The notes: generated by a model from the letters alone, not told the origin. A DNA stretch of 64,000 nucleotides from Basidiobolus meristosporus CBS 931.73 (GCA_002104905.1 MCFE01000223.1:1-64000), one strand, 5' to 3'. Shown: positions 34,549 through 47,769, counted from the first letter of the stretch. Program-made: numbers and translations.

Positions 34549-36876
34549 TTAATACAAGGTAAGCTTGCTGAACAGACTACTGGCTCCACCTTCGTTGGTC
34601 ATCGTCTGCTCCTTTGCTTTAACACGGATGGTATCCATCAGCTCCTTGGTTTGTGAACGATCAACATCCTCCCTCTTGTTCAGGATGGTTTCCACCAAAC
34701 CGATAGGGATGTCTGGGTAGTGTTTACGAACACCATAGAAGTCGAGATAAACCATGCTTGGTGAGCTGCCAACGATCGTCTCCACCTTGAGTAGCACGTC
34801 CATTTGCTTCTCCACCTGGTCCTGTGGTATGTATGAAAGGAAGAATTCGTAGGTAGCCTTGATGTCCCCTTCCACCTTGTTGACGGCGTCAGGCAAGATG
34901 AGCTTGGCATTCTTATTTCTCAATGCATCCAAATAGGAAAGGATGAACCGGTCCAGCAGGTGATCCATAATCTTTGTAAACGGGTATTGCTGCATGTGGG
35001 TCTTGAAATCGTGACAGTAATCCCTCAAAGTGGCAATCACCGGAAGCATCAGGTCCTCCTTGTACCAGCTCGGACAGAAGATCTGCGCGAAGATTGGCTT
35101 CAGGTCATGGAAAACAATGTCAAGCAGCGCCTTGGATGCGGACTGCGACACTGTGATGAATCCCTCCATCACTGAACTCAGGTTCATGTCGATTTGCTCT
35201 TTGTGCTTTCCGGCCACCAGCAGCTCCAGTCTTTGGATGATTGCTTCGGTGTACTCGATGCTTCGAATCTGGTCATTGCACAGCGCTATCAAATAGTCGA
35301 CCAATCCTTCAGGAACATCGTTTGGCTGGTCAAGCTGTTTCTTGAGCTCGGAGCGAACCACATCGATCCACTGGAACTGCGCGTCTTTAATGGCGTTGGT
35401 GCATTCGGTAATAACGCTACACAGCAGATCTCGATGGTTCGAATCAATGACGATATCGATCTGCTGGTTAATCATCTGGAACATGATTACTGCCGCAGAC
35501 ATTCCGTACTTCCCGTTAGCACCGCCCTCCGGTGGCTTGGCCCTGCTGACAAACTCGCCCGTCTCGGTCTTCATTAGGTTCCGAATCCATTCGGATAGTT
35601 TGTCCCTAGTCAAGCCAAGGTATTCTTCCACGAGCGCGCTCTCATGCCCCTCGAGCAGTCTCGGCTCTAGCAGGTCCTCAGCAACGCCGAGTTGCTGGTT
35701 CATATCGGTGTAGTAATCACGCACCCAGCGTAACAATTTCAACACCGAACCAGCATCAACATTATCTTGGATCATTCTCGTTAGCAGTTCATGAATATGT
35801 CGATGATAGCTCTTGACAAAGTATGAGAACAGGTTGTAGTGTTTAGGGAAACGAGGCTCAAGGAACTCGTAGATCATCGTCAAATCATCAAAAATAAACT
35901 GCAGTCCGGACAGAGTCCCGCTCAGGTCATTCTGATACTGCTGTAGATGCTCGGTGAATCGGGCTGCTATCACCTCATCGAAGATTTCAAATAACCGGCG
36001 TCGATACCCTTTGATGACTCTGGAACTACCCTCAGCCAGTTTCCACTTGCTGCTGGCGGAACGCAGATTTGCATTGGCCGTTCTCGCCTTTTCAGCTGCC
36101 ATGGCCAGCTGGTCGGCCTTTTCCTCAGACTCGACAATCTTCGCTATGTAAACCAAAACAACCCCCTGGTTAGAGCTCGCCAGGAGGTATATCTCTCGGG
36201 CTAATTGCCAAAGGTACGATGAAAATTGCGAAGCAACGTCTTCCAATTTCAGAAAGAACTTCCTTAGTGTGGCAAGCACATCCATGGAGGCTTTTTTAGC
36301 CTGGTTCATGGTGATGTCCCTGAACTGCTCTAGACGATATAGCTCGTAGTGGATCTTTAGCAAGTTTTTCCCTGGCTCCCTCGTGTTTTTCATATCATTT
36401 TCGAGCAGTTGCTGTGCTTGGTCCAGATGGGTTGTGAATTCCGTAAACCGCTCCACAAATTCTTTGGTGGCGATGAAGTTTTGGTGCGTTTGGGAGATCT
36501 TGAATAAAGTAAGCGAGCTAAGTCAATGGCGGTCCAGCTAATGGTGCCAGATGATGCTTAGTAGAAAACCCCAATTTACCTTCTGGATCCTTGGGTAGTT
36601 TTTGATTTCGTTTTGGGAGTCCAGGCAAATTTGGTCTATGGATTTTAGATCGACCTTAACCAGGTCCATTTGATTTTGTCCCGAGAGTAACTTTTCCAGG
36701 CCGACCTTGACCGAATCGAACTGGGTTTGCACGTCACTTTTAAGCTGAGCATCGATGGTAGCTTTTTCGAGTGCGAATTTCTTTCGGAGCGCAGGCACTT
36801 TAGTGTTTAGGTCATCTGGATGTTTCAGCAAGTCTGCTAAACGAAGGAGTGCCGCCTCTTTAATATTTGTGTCCAT
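34549..36876 (-). CDS. SEC6: Exocyst complex subunit Sec6 (EXOC3)
   Basis: This is a component of the octameric exocyst that tethers secretory vesicles to the plasma membrane. Two exons (36876-36580 and 36498-34549) join in phase to 748 residues, typical for Sec6. The N-terminus matches the family (AALLRLADLLKHPDDLNTKV, then NYPRIQKVISQTHQNFIATK across the intron). It is followed by the helical-bundle region (NTREPGKNLLKIHYELYRLE) and the Sec6 core (LEPRLLEGHESALVEEYLGL, LSEWIRNLMKTETGEFVSR). The C-terminal lobe is intact (FFLSYIPQDQVEKQ through VETILNKREDVDRSQTKELM). No lesion is seen. The 80-nt intron is the only one, far fewer than in its neighbours. Confidence 0.95.
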
Positions 36877-38276
36877 CTACGCTGAATTGTGGCTCGAAAT
36901 GCAGTCAAGCATATTTATACGAATTCTTGAATCAAACATTCACCTGCTTAAGGTTAACCAATGATGCCCAGTATCCTGTGTTGGCTAAAAGCTGTCTATT
37001 CTAATCAACAATGTAGACAACACCGCATCATGTTTCGGTAGCACCGAAACACATTGTCAGCTAAACCCTTTTGGTTATTTGCGCGAATAATTCCTTACGA
37101 CCCGTTCGTCTAGTGGCTCACTCTGCCCCGGGGTCAATAGTTAGGTAAATTTAGCACTATCTGATGAGGTCCAAAATGATGGAGATTAAGATTAGCTAAA
37201 TTCAACAAGCCTAACATTATGATACGCAATTCCAACCGCCATGGTATCATCTGGTCCAAACAAATCCTAAGAAAAGCTGGTTGTCGAGAACCACCCAAAA
37301 GGGGTCTCGACGAAAGATTTCCCTAATGCGGGATCCCCTGACCCAACGATAAACAGGATTTCTGCGAAGTTGAAAGACCAAATCAGGAGGTGGGAGGTTT
37401 GAGCCATTCTAGGATCTTTGACCAAAAGAGTCTAGCGAAATTGATTCTTAAATCGTGTGACAGCCTTCGACCAACCAATCGGTATCGGAAATTCCATTCA
37501 AGAATGGATTTTCAAATGTACATATCGCACGGTATCTAATCAACCTTTGCTGAACTCCCCAATAAAAGCAATTGGCGGGCATTAAAAGTGACCGCAAAAC
37601 CGAGCGAAATAAGCTGAATCCGAGCCCAACAATGTTTAAATGGGAGAAGCTATTACTACTGTCACTTGATGCAACTGAGATCTCCGCATTACAGCATCGA
37701 TCGATTATAGAATGGATCGTCGTTGGTATTTGACCCGATCAATCGGATTCGGCCATGATGCAATCTTTTATTCCTTGATTTCTGACTAATCCATTCTAGC
37801 ATGGTTGTGAGCGGTGACTGGGGCAACTGGGCCATCGGCCTTGGTTCATTCTAGGAAAGCATGAGCATGAGCAAGTGAAACCTCAATGACACCAACGCCG
37901 AAAATAATAAATATTGCTTCTCTTTTGTCATTTTTACTGAGCCGGTGGGTTTTACTATTACATGAGGTTTGGAGTAATTTGCTGTTTGCCGAAGGGTGAC
38001 CATGGGAGCGTCATGCGAACCGCGATCTCGAGATTTGTACCTTCTCTGCTACCTGCCTATCGCTGAATTAATCCAGATATAATGAGCCGGTGGGTTTCCT
38101 TATTCCATCGGATCAATATATATATATGTGCTCGCTGATTGCATCTCCACTTTGGCCGTGCTTATAAATACTCGGCATTCATATGGTTTTCCCACACTGC
38201 CCAACCTCATAGACTTCATATTTTCTCCATTTCGTGACGAAAACTCTTCGCACTTCCCTTGCGCACACTGTTTTAA
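36877..38276. other. Divergent spacer between SEC6 and antiporter A
   Basis: This 1.4-kb non-coding stretch is among the longest gene-free stretches in the host-gene part of the window. It contains a TATAAATA at 38163-38170, about 110 bp before the antiporter start. I found no ORF, tRNA or known repeat. The length allows a complex regulatory region for the antiporter, but no specific site can be supported. Confidence 0.5.
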
Positions 38277-40600
38277 ATGATAGATCCCGTAACCGTAGTG
38301 CCAGCCGTCCTTGGAGGATTTATCGTGGTCTTCGGCCTTATGTCCCTTGTAATCAAGGAGTGGCTCTTTCTCTCCGAAGCTTGTAAGTACTCTTGCTCAT
38401 ATACACCGGGCTCACTGGTCTAATATTGTGCAGTGGTTGCTACCCTGTTTGGTATCGCTATCGGGCCGGAGGCACTCAACTTGGTCAACCCAGGGCTTTG
38501 GGGAGACAGCTCAAAGCTAACCATGGAGTTTGCCCGGATTGTTATCGCTATCCAGGTAAGTCTTGGAACATCCCTGTGCAAATGCTGGGGGCCTGCTGAC
38601 GTCTTCTCCCATTAATCAAAGGTTATGGCGGCAGGCGTAAATTTGCCCAAGTGAGTAGTAGCGTGCATCTTTCGCAGAGATAGAATGGGAATGACCAAGT
38701 AACCATTTTCTTTTAGAGCATACCTGTTCAGAGAGTGGAAATCCCTTACCGTTCTTCTGCTGCCAGTCATGTTTGTGATGTGGCTGGTTAGCGCTGGGGC
38801 ACTGTACTTGTTGTTGCCGCTTAGCTTCGTAAGTATGGGGCATTCGCATCCTACCGTGGTGCCGTATTAACGTTTTGCGTGAACCTAGCTTGAGGCATTG
38901 CTCATCGGTGCTTGTGTGACCCCAACTGATCCGGTAAGCGGTGTTGATAGGAAAGGCTAGTTTGTATAGCAATCCACTAAATTCTTTAACCACGCTCCGC
39001 AGGTATTGGCCAACTCGATCGTCAAAGGAAGGTTCGCCGAATCACATGTTCCCGTTCACACCAGAGACATCATTTCCGCGGAAAGGTACGTGAAAGTAGG
39101 ATTCAATGATCATTGGTGGAGGAGATTCTAACCAGAATATCTACTTGATAGTGGAGCAAACGATGGTACAGAGTGATTGGTATCACAAACAATCCACGCC
39201 ATATTAAATTGTCGTCTTTCATTCTCAAAGGTCTCGGATTCCCGTACTTATTCTTCGCAATCTATATGTTGGTTGAGCCAACGACCGGGGAGGCAGTAGG
39301 GAAATGGTTCTATATGATTTGGGCGTATCAAATCCTACTCTCAATCGCCATTGGAGCCATTGTTGGCTATATTGCCCGGAAGCTTCTATATTTCTCAGAG
39401 ACTCGCGAGCTTGTGGATAAGGAATCGTTCTTAGTATTCTCTATTGCTTTAACGGTACGTACATGGCTATTAATTGTTCCATATATCCATATGAATCTAC
39501 ATCTAGATCCAATCGCTAATGCTGGCTTTCTCGTGTAGCTCTGTCTTATGGGGTGTGTGAAGATGATCAATAGTGACGATCTGCTGTGCGTGTTTGTGGC
39601 GGGCAACTCGTTCACTTGGGAGTATGTGTAGCACCATTGGATTCAGTCCATACCATGCCAGTAGACTAACAGCCTGTTTGTGATATTCAGTGATTGGTTC
39701 CGCAAAGCAACAAAGGAGGCCCATTTTCAGGAAGTGATTGATATGATGTTCAACATATCATTCTTCGTTTATTTTGGAACCATCATCCCTTGGGCCTCGT
39801 TTGAGGTACCCGCATTGGGCCTAAGCGTGTGGCGCCTTGCGCTTATCGCGTTGATAGTCCTCGTTCTAAGAAGGCTGCCTGTGGTGGTGCTGTTGTCACG
39901 CTGGATCCCTGCCATCAAGAATTACAGAGAGGCGATCTTTGCCGGCTGGTTTGGCCCGATTGGAGTTGGCGCACTGTTTTATTGTATGATAGGGATCGAG
40001 GAGATGGAGAAATACGACCCCAATGGATATGTCAAGAAGGTGATCTTCCCGGTGGTGAGCTTCCTTGTCCTGTCCTCGGTGGTTGTTCATGGCGTGACGG
40101 TTCCGTTGTTCCACCTTACTACCATTGGTAAACGCACCCTCACCAACTCGTCAACCATCGCCAATATTGTCGGGAGATTACCGACCATCAGACAAGGCAC
40201 CGAAATCGTTGTCCAAAGAAGCCAACACTCCTCTACTAATACCCTCGGAACTCTCACCACACAGAAGGGTAAAGAGATTCTGAAGGAAGAATCAAAATCC
40301 ACTACTGGGAGACCAAAGTCCCTCAGGTCCATCCGCTCGTCTCGTTCCTTCGTAGGAAGGGTGGTGGCGGTGGAGGAGTACGAAGAAGAGGAACTAGGCC
40401 TTACGCCAGCGGCTAATCAAGGAAACTGCCGCAAGAAGTCCGTCATCATCATTGAGCACGAGGAGAGGGATGAGTTCCTGAGCGATGAAGAGGACCTGCT
40501 CACCAAGGAGAATCCCCCACCATCACCCTCAGCACAACAAGAGCATCATCCGGGACTTACCAATATCATCATACACCCGGCAACATCCGAGAGGGAGTAA
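38277..40600 (+). CDS. Plasma-membrane Na+/H+ (K+/H+) antiporter A, NHA1/SOD2-type (CPA1)
   Basis: A cation/proton exchanger that exports Na+ or K+. Ten exons join in phase to 575 residues: 38277-38382, 38434-38555, 38622-38650, 38717-38828, 38889-38933, 39003-39085, 39151-39164, 39231-39454, 39539-39621 and 39691-40600. The first 400 or so residues form about a dozen membrane segments with the family motifs: FGIAIGPEALNLVNP, FREWKSLTVLLLPVMF, the ion-site segment CVTPTDP, FAESHVPVHTRDIISAE, SGANDGLGFPYLFFA, and REAIFAGWFGPIGVGALFY. The conserved Asn-Asp pair of GAND is encoded on a 14-nt microexon (39151-39164). The cytosolic tail is charged and Ser-rich, shorter than yeast Nha1 and nearer to Sod2. 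It is an inverted paralogue of the gene at 44516-46764. Confidence 0.94.
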
Positions 40601-40919
40601 GGATCATCTCGGTGGCGATCCACACGTTTCCACATTCTATCCACATTCTATCCACATTCTATCCACGAACATAGTTGTAAATTTGCAATCCAAAGTTAGA
40701 AGCCCGAATTCGGTTTATACACTTAATACCAATCACCCATTGTATCCAACCCCGATTTGTAACAAAAAAAGGTTTATCAAATCGAATTTTCTGGCTATAT
40801 ATTATAACATCACTTAATCATATTTGCCATTACAAAATCTACAATCAGTATCTCTTCGAAATGGTTTGAAAATTTCACATCCGGATGTCTACAATCGTTA
40901 CCTGGTGGGGTGGGAGGGG
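40601..40919. other. Convergent spacer between antiporter A and TBL1
   Basis: Short 3'-to-3' spacer. It contains a triple tandem repeat of the decamer TATCCACATT and variants near 40637-40665. Nothing else seen. Confidence 0.5.
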
Positions 40920-43420
40920 TTAGACGGACGAGTAGGCCAAAAGCGAGGTAACCAGCCTTACCGTATTGTCGGATAAACACGCAGCAAGCCTATCTCCAGT
41001 AGAGTTCCAGCTGACTTCGAAAATCCCTCCTTTACCTCGATATGTTTTGACCAGCGCCCCATCCTACGTAATTTGGGTGAATCCAGGGAATGGGAAGACA
41101 GTCCTGGGGGAAGGGCCAAGGGGACGTCACTTACTTTGACGGACCAGATGTTGATCGACTGATCGAATGACCCGCTAGCGATGTACTGTCCATCGGGGCT
41201 GAATGAGACCGAGTAGACCGGCTCCGCATGCTTGGCGAGCTTATACAGGCAGCTACCGTTCTCGACATCCCACAGCCGCACGGTGGAATCGAAGGATGCA
41301 CTAAATTGAAAGGCTGTCAGCTCACCACCTCCATCACATCACGCCACCGAAAAAGCGTTATTACGTGGCCAGGATTCTCTTGGCATTGGGCTGGTCGGTG
41401 TTCGGCCCGGTAGGTGACCACCTAATGGTGTAGATCTCCTTCCCATGCTCTCTAAAGTCGTGAACAAACGTGTCTCGCGAGAGTGACCAGATCTAGGGGA
41501 GTCGAGGTATGAGTGACCGGAAGGGGGTGGGGTAAGTCTGATTGGGTGCCAACCTTTGCGGTAGAGTCGTCGGAGCAAGAGGCCAAAAACTGTCCTGATG
41601 GATCCCACTTGACTGTGTTTACTTCGTCCTACACGGGTTGATCTCATTAGAGTAGGTCCCCCTTTCCTCGACAATGAACAAGTGCTACCTGATGGCCCCG
41701 GAATGTTTTCACTGGGGTGTTCTGGCCTACTTGGCATATCTGGATGGTCTTGTCAGTGGAGCAGGTAGCGAAGATCTCGTCATCCAGCCAGTCAACATCC
41801 AACGTGGGTGCTTTCAGTAGAAGCGTTAGCCGTGCCGTTACGTTAGAAGCCGCTGTTCGACGACCAAAGTACCTGTATGGAAGCTGAACTGCTGCTTGAA
41901 TTCCCCGTTGGAGGCATCCCAAAGAATAGTGGTGTGATCGACACTACCACTCAAGAGCAGATTTCCCCTTTTGTTCCATTTTAACGAAAAGATTGGCCCA
42001 CGGTGCTTCGACATGAGGTGGCGCAATTCTCCTATTGATGTTTGCTGCTGGTTCAATAAAGGCTGCTTGCACTCATCCTGGGAATTCAAATCATACCCTT
42101 TTGCGTCCAAATCCGGGCCTGTCCGTCGTATGATCCGGTAGCTAATAGCGTTCCCGAGGGCTGATAGAGGTGTTAGGAAGGCATGATTCTGAACGATTAT
42201 GCTGGCTTGCTTACATTCCAATCTAGTGTGGTGACGTCCTTGCTGCTGTTCATGGTAGGGAGATGCTTCAGGATTACTGGGGTGATGGGCTCCTTGCTCT
42301 TCGTACTCGGGATAGTCCAGATACGAGCTGTGGCATCACCGGCGCTACAATCCAAGAGGGTTGATTGGTAAAGATATATCTGGCTATATACCCGTTGGTG
42401 CAGTCTTACCCAGAGGCGATGAGGTTAGAGTTGGTTGGGTTCCACGAGCAGACAAAAACCTTAAAAAGACTCTGTAAGTTTACAAGAGCAAACAAAAGGG
42501 AGCGAGGAATCACTGGGCTCTGCATTACCTCGGCTTCATGGCCATTCAGAATGCTAACATCACGGCTTGGTATCACTTTGTTAGATTCATCGCCGTTGGG
42601 TAGTGAGTCTATGCGCGATCAGATGAGAGGCGGCTTGGCTAAGGCGAGCGAACAAAGGAAGAATACCTGACTGTTCCATCAACCCGGTGTCTTTACGTGT
42701 ATCGGTCTCCATGCGATCAGATTCCTGGGCTTCTATGGACTCCTTTTTGGCGCGTCTTTCGCGTTCCTTTTGAAGTTTTCTTTCTTCTCGACGTTCCTTT
42801 TTGATTTGTATATCATCTCTCTTGCTGGAAGAATCCTCCCTCTTATGCTTTTTCGTTGGTTTCTCACATTTGTGAGGAGTGAGTAGGGAGAAGGGGGCTG
42901 AACATTCGCGTTCAGTTCCATCCTATTGTCACCGACGGAAGCGATGAGTCAGTACAGCTGCTTACGACGTAACCGACAGATGAAAACTTGCCTCGTTAAG
43001 GTGGACCTCAATACTCATGTACTGAAGTCCCTTCTGTAGAATATTAATCAGTGTCCCTGGAGACACATCGAGATCTCTAAGCTCTGATTTGTGGATGTGC
43101 GTTTCATGTTCAAAAGCGAAGGTGGAATGTTCGAAACCTGAAAGAAACAGAGAGTTTGAGTTAACAAAGCGGTGATGCGGTGGAGGATTGTAGAGTTCAA
43201 TAGGAGGTGAGGCAGATTTCAGGCTAGAGACGCGATTGATAGCGCTCGCTTGTGCTTGAACGCTATAGTGAAATCCACACTATGGAGTACTCAGGGCCAC
43301 GCGGTACGCGAGACTATGAGGGGGCATTGAGTTGAATACTACGGGATCTCCAACAAACTTACCAGATTCCTTCAAGTATCGATAGATCAGATAATTAACT
43401 TCTTCACTCGTGATGCTCAT
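40920..43420 (-). CDS. TBL1/SIF2-like LisH and WD40 corepressor protein
   Basis: A homologue of metazoan TBL1X/TBL1XR1 and yeast Sif2, a scaffold of the Set3/HDAC corepressor complex. Exon 1 reads [20 protein letters not shown], the N-terminal LisH motif. After an intron of roughly 230 nt comes the F-box-like segment [20 protein letters not shown] and [15 protein letters not shown] Lys/Arg/Glu-rich linker follows, with [22 protein letters not shown]40 repeats fill the rest: [80 protein letters not shown] and [20 protein letters not shown]. The gene has many exons and not all junctions were placed. The last blade ends [13 protein letters not shown] in place of the usual VCVLDLRK-type end, so the exact C-terminus is less certain. 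It lies between the two antiporter genes. Confidence 0.9.
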
Positions 43421-44515
43421 CCCTGAGAAACGATATTGTTCAAGATCTAAGGTAAAAAGAGTATTTGGAGTAGTATGTGGAAGACAAAGCACCTCTCCAC
43501 TGTGTCTATCAGCAAACGGGTATCTGGTGAATCAGTAGAATGAGATCAGTGCTGCAAAGGATTCTTGGAAAGTTGTTTCCAACTACAAAACTGTGAATCC
43601 GCTACCCATCCGAAAATAATGCTATATCCTTAAGCAGCTTTGATTAAATTTGTGCAGGAATTCTCCATTCCGATCACCGTAGGTCAATCTGGAGATTGGA
43701 GGCTCCCCCAATCTTCCGAGATGATGGGAATTTTGGCAAAGTACTTATTGGTGCAACCTCGTTTTTTGAATAGTTGATCTTAGCATATGTCACATAACCG
43801 TTGGATGGTGGATGGACTGTAGTCTAACTTAAATGTATTGTGGTTTTGGTATGCCAAGGACTCCCACACTTGCTAGGCCTCCTCGACCTGAAAATAAATC
43901 GCAAATGGTGTAGTCGCGATTAAGTTTGCACCATCTGAAACGGTACCCAAGCCAAGGGTTGACCAATTCTATATGACTGCTCAATCTTGCCCCAATAGAC
44001 CAAGTATATAAGAATGTCTGATTGGTCTGTTCGACTGCATGATGGTTGTTCTGGAGCCGTGCGAAAAGGGCTTCATTTTCAGACAGTAAATAGTATAGCC
44101 TCAGTTCAACGCATGAGAAAACTGAATGGAGGGAGGCAGCATAGAAGGCTATCTAACCGTGGCCATGTGTATAGATCACCAAGTACGAGCAAAGTAGAAA
44201 ATCATATGATAATGCGCTGTGAGCCTTAAATCACAAGAGCCCTTAAAGCTATTTTAGATATACAGCCATATGTATATACCGCCAGGGTATTCAAAGAAGC
44301 CGAACCGTGCCTGTGCAGGTAAGACCAGTGTATCTTTTGAAGTACGAAGTCTTAGGGATTTTTATGAGAAGTTTGCGATACGTATTATACAACGTACAAG
44401 ATCACGCTTCTGAGTCTCGAAGGTAAACTCGATTTTTCATTAGGGACTTCTCTGGCATTAAGATATTTTTGGTTGGGGATGGCTATTTTGGAGGGGGGGG
44501 GGTATTCTACAGTAT
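43421..44515. other. Spacer between TBL1 start and antiporter B stop
   Basis: A 1.1-kb non-coding stretch between two minus-strand genes, including a G9 run near 44492-44500. Short ORFs (for example 44014-44229) have no recognisable product. It should contain the TBL1 promoter. Confidence 0.5.
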
Positions 44516-46764
44516 CTATGGCTTTTCTTTTGTGTTATCCATCAGAATCCTAACCTGCTGCACAGCTGTTGGGTCCGGGTCCAAGTCCAAGGAATTGCCA
44601 CTACTCCGAAGAGCAATGGTGGATTCCTCGTATGCCTCGGCGTCAACCTCGTTTTCCTCCACGTCCACTACATGCTCGATGACCACCAACGATTTTCGGT
44701 TGGATTTCAAGCCGAGAGGATGAGCGACATCGTCATATTCCCTGACTGATATCACTTTACCCAGGACCGCCTTACCATTGTCAAGGCCACTGGTCTCTTT
44801 GCCGTCGTATCCTGGTGGCTTGCTCTCAGTAGTCTTGGAGCACAGAGTGTTCTGGGAGCCTTCGCTGTGGATCATAACTGGCGCAGTCCGAGCGATGACA
44901 ATCTCCTGGCCAGGACGGATGACTGGCAATCGACTCACGAGACTGGCAATCGTGTTGGACGTAGTTAAGGTTCGCGTGCCTATCGAGCCCAGGTGGAACA
45001 AAGGGACTGTGATCCCGTGGACAATGACCGAAGACAGTACCAAGAACGAAATCACCGGAAAGATGATTTCGGTGAGGTATCCTTTAGGCCCGGCCTCTTT
45101 CATCTCCTCGAGGCTGATCATGCAGTAAAACAACCCGCCCACTCCGACGGGTCCAAACCATCCAGCAAAGATGGCCTCTCGGTAGTTCTTGACCGCGGGG
45201 ATGAATCGATAAAGCAGCAGCACAACAGGGATCCTCCTGAATATCAAAATCGATGAGGTGATGCCAACCAAACGAAGCACACTGAGATTCAGCGATGCGG
45301 ACCCGAATGTGCTCCAGGGGATGATGGTGCCAAAATAAACAAAGAACGACACATTGAACATCATATCTATGACCTCTTGGAGGTGCGCCTCTTTTGTCTT
45401 CTTGCGAAACCATGCACTAAAGGGAAGGTATAGTCAGTCCTCAAGAGTCGGGTACAAGGCCTAGAATCAGTCATACTCCCAAGTAAATGTAGTTCCAGCG
45501 ACAAATACTGCCAGAAGGTCGTCACTATGGATCATGGTAACAGTGCCCATGAGAAACACCTAAAAGATACGGCGTTAGGCTGTGGAGCATCCAACGCTAA
45601 AGTATACGCTTACTGACCGCCAAAGCGATGGAAAAAACAAGGAAGGATTCTTTGTCAATCAGATGTTTCCGCTCGCATAGGTGTAGTAACCGTCTGGCGG
45701 CGAATCCAGCAACGAAGCCGATCAAGATAGATAGCGCGATCTGGTATCCCCATATGGTGATCAACCACTGGCCAATTGCCTGGCCAGGGCTGTTGCTTCT
45801 CAGCATGAGAAAGGCAAAGAAGAGGAAGGGAAAGCCTAGCCCTGTTAGATGGATTAGTTGGGGAGTCTACTTTGGAGGAAAAGCACGGGATCTTTGTTGC
45901 TACCGTCGTTAGCCCCGCTGCAATAAACACAATCGGTCAGGAGATACTTCAGAGCAAACCACCTGATGGGATTTCCTTACCTCTCAGCAGCAATGATATC
46001 TCTCAGATGAACGGGAACATATCGCTCAGCAAATCCTCCCTGTACAATTGAATTCGCCAAGACCTTGGAGACAGACTTAGGTGGATGGAGATCGATGTGT
46101 GCGGAATGGTGGCACTTACCGGGTCTGTAGGGGTGATACAGGCGGCAAGCAAAAGCGACTCGAGCTAAATAAGCAACTGCATTAGGCCAGGCCGAGCTCA
46201 AGGTCGCCACAAGGGTGAGGAGCATACAAACGACAGCGGCAGTAGCCAGTAAAATACCGCAGCGGCCACCAGCCACATGACGGCCATGACCGGGAACAGG
46301 AAGATCAGGAAGGACTTCCATTCCCTCAAGATGTATTTTCTAAGCCACGGTTAGCAGACGCATCTTTACAGCCCATGGCGTTTACTTACTTGGGAAGGTT
46401 GACGCCAGCAGCCATCACCTTGAAATCGAATCTACTTTAATTATGCTGGCCCATGCGGGATCGTCGAATACACTGACCTGTAGAGCAATCACAATCCTGG
46501 CGAACTCCATGGTGAAGGTGTGTGGATGCACGCCCCACGTGTTAGGATCAATAAGATTCAGCCCTACGGGGCCAATGATGATGCCAAAAATCGTTGCTAC
46601 CACTGATGGGGAAAAGAGTTAGGGACGGCCAACCAGAGGACGACCACTAAACTTACAAGCTTCAGAGAGAAAGAGTCTCTCTTTGATGAACATGGAGGCA
46701 AGGCCAAAAAGAAGAATGAACCCCCCCATGACGGCGGGAACAACACTCGCCGGATTCAGCACCA
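44516..46764 (-). CDS. Plasma-membrane Na+/H+ (K+/H+) antiporter B, NHA1/SOD2-type (CPA1)
   Basis: Paralogue of the gene at 38277-40600 in the opposite orientation. Translation starts at the ATG at 46764 (MVLNPASVVPAVMGGFILLF). Exons give VVATIFGIIIGPVGLNLIDP, FTMEFARIVIALQ, FLIFLFPVMAVMWLVAAAVF, FAERYVPVHLRDIIAAER, LLHLCERKHLIDKESFLVF and MMFNVSFFVYFGTIIPWSTF, then REAIFAGWFGPVGVGGLFYC. The intron positions match paralogue A, including a 14-nt microexon (45917-45904) that again encodes the GAND motif between two introns. The tail (after about residue 430) is acidic, Ser-rich and differs from A. A TATAAAAG on the minus strand lies at 46976-46969, about 205 bp upstream of the ATG. Not every junction was placed. 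Confidence 0.92.
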
Positions 46765-47700
46765 TTTCTCAGCCAAAAATCGTCTGGGATTACTAAAGGT
46801 TGGAGTGGTGGTCCTTGGGATGAGGCTATTGGGAGAGTGAAGAGTTAAAGTTTCTGCACTCTGATTATCAGGGAGGTGGAAGGCTATAAAGGAATTGAAA
46901 GAAGGGGCTTGTGCCTTAATGGTGCAGCTGTCTACCACCAGGTAGGTGAACGTTACGGGGACATGGGGCTTTTATAACATTTCTCCAAATTATTTCCCAA
47001 GGGCTTGCTTCCACATATTTCCGACCTAGATCGGATTGTGCCCTATTTGGTGGAGCGGCCATTGTGGAAAGAGTGTTGCTGAATTCACCGATTGCCATCC
47101 TGAGATTTTCGCTCAGTGGCTTCTTAGGAGAGTACAGCGCATTACATATGCCATAATGCGATAAACATTACCTTTGATGAGGACCCCGGTGCCAGAGGTT
47201 GGAGCGGGGATGCGTTGGATCAGGGTGCAGCTTCTCGAGGAATTAAACTTTCCCTTTCCCCAATATATGCACGATCCTGCGCAGGCAGATGCAAGATTGC
47301 TCCAATGTTAAAACATCCTGCTGTCAGCGTCCAAATGCGCCTCATATATCATAGCATTTCCATCAACGTACCTACTCTATGCCAGCGCTCTAGTTTAGCC
47401 GTGCATACTCTCGTGTTGGTACCAAGTGCGCATTGTTGCCGTCACTATGGTCCCATAGCGTCTCTAAGCACAGTTTCGTGCGAGATAAAAATCGTGCTCT
47501 ACCCCTTCACTATAATCAGAGCGTATATCTAGTTCTTCTCTTTCATCACCCGCTTCCCATGTAAGATTTGTTGGCTAAACATGTCCAATGCGGATTTCCG
47601 TCAATGCAAGAGACTTGGGCATTTGTATATAAGGCTTGGCACCGTCAGTCCACAAGATATCCTGACACTGACAACCTACCATCAAAGTAAATCAAGTTTA
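46765..47700. other. Spacer between antiporter B and the mobile-element region
   Basis: Non-coding host sequence upstream of antiporter B. A short ORF at 47215-47532 shows no domain. Base composition becomes more AT-rich and repetitive from about 47750 onward, where LTR-derived sequence starts. Confidence 0.5.
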
Positions 47701-47769
47701 CCTATAAATTAAGGACTGTCCCCTCCATGGAAACCTTGGATTTGCACCACATAGATGTAGAAGTGTCTG

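Noticed and set aside
34549-36876. Identification as Vps52 rather than Sec6
   Set aside because: The N-terminal PDDL..K.PAL and the LEPRLLEGHE...EW...M sequences and the 748-residue length fit Sec6; Vps52 signatures are absent.
37100-37150. Possible tRNA-like sequence (CGTTCGTCTAGTGGCTCA) upstream of antiporter A
   Set aside because: The A-box-like segment is not followed by a B box (GGTTCGANTCC) or a foldable acceptor stem.
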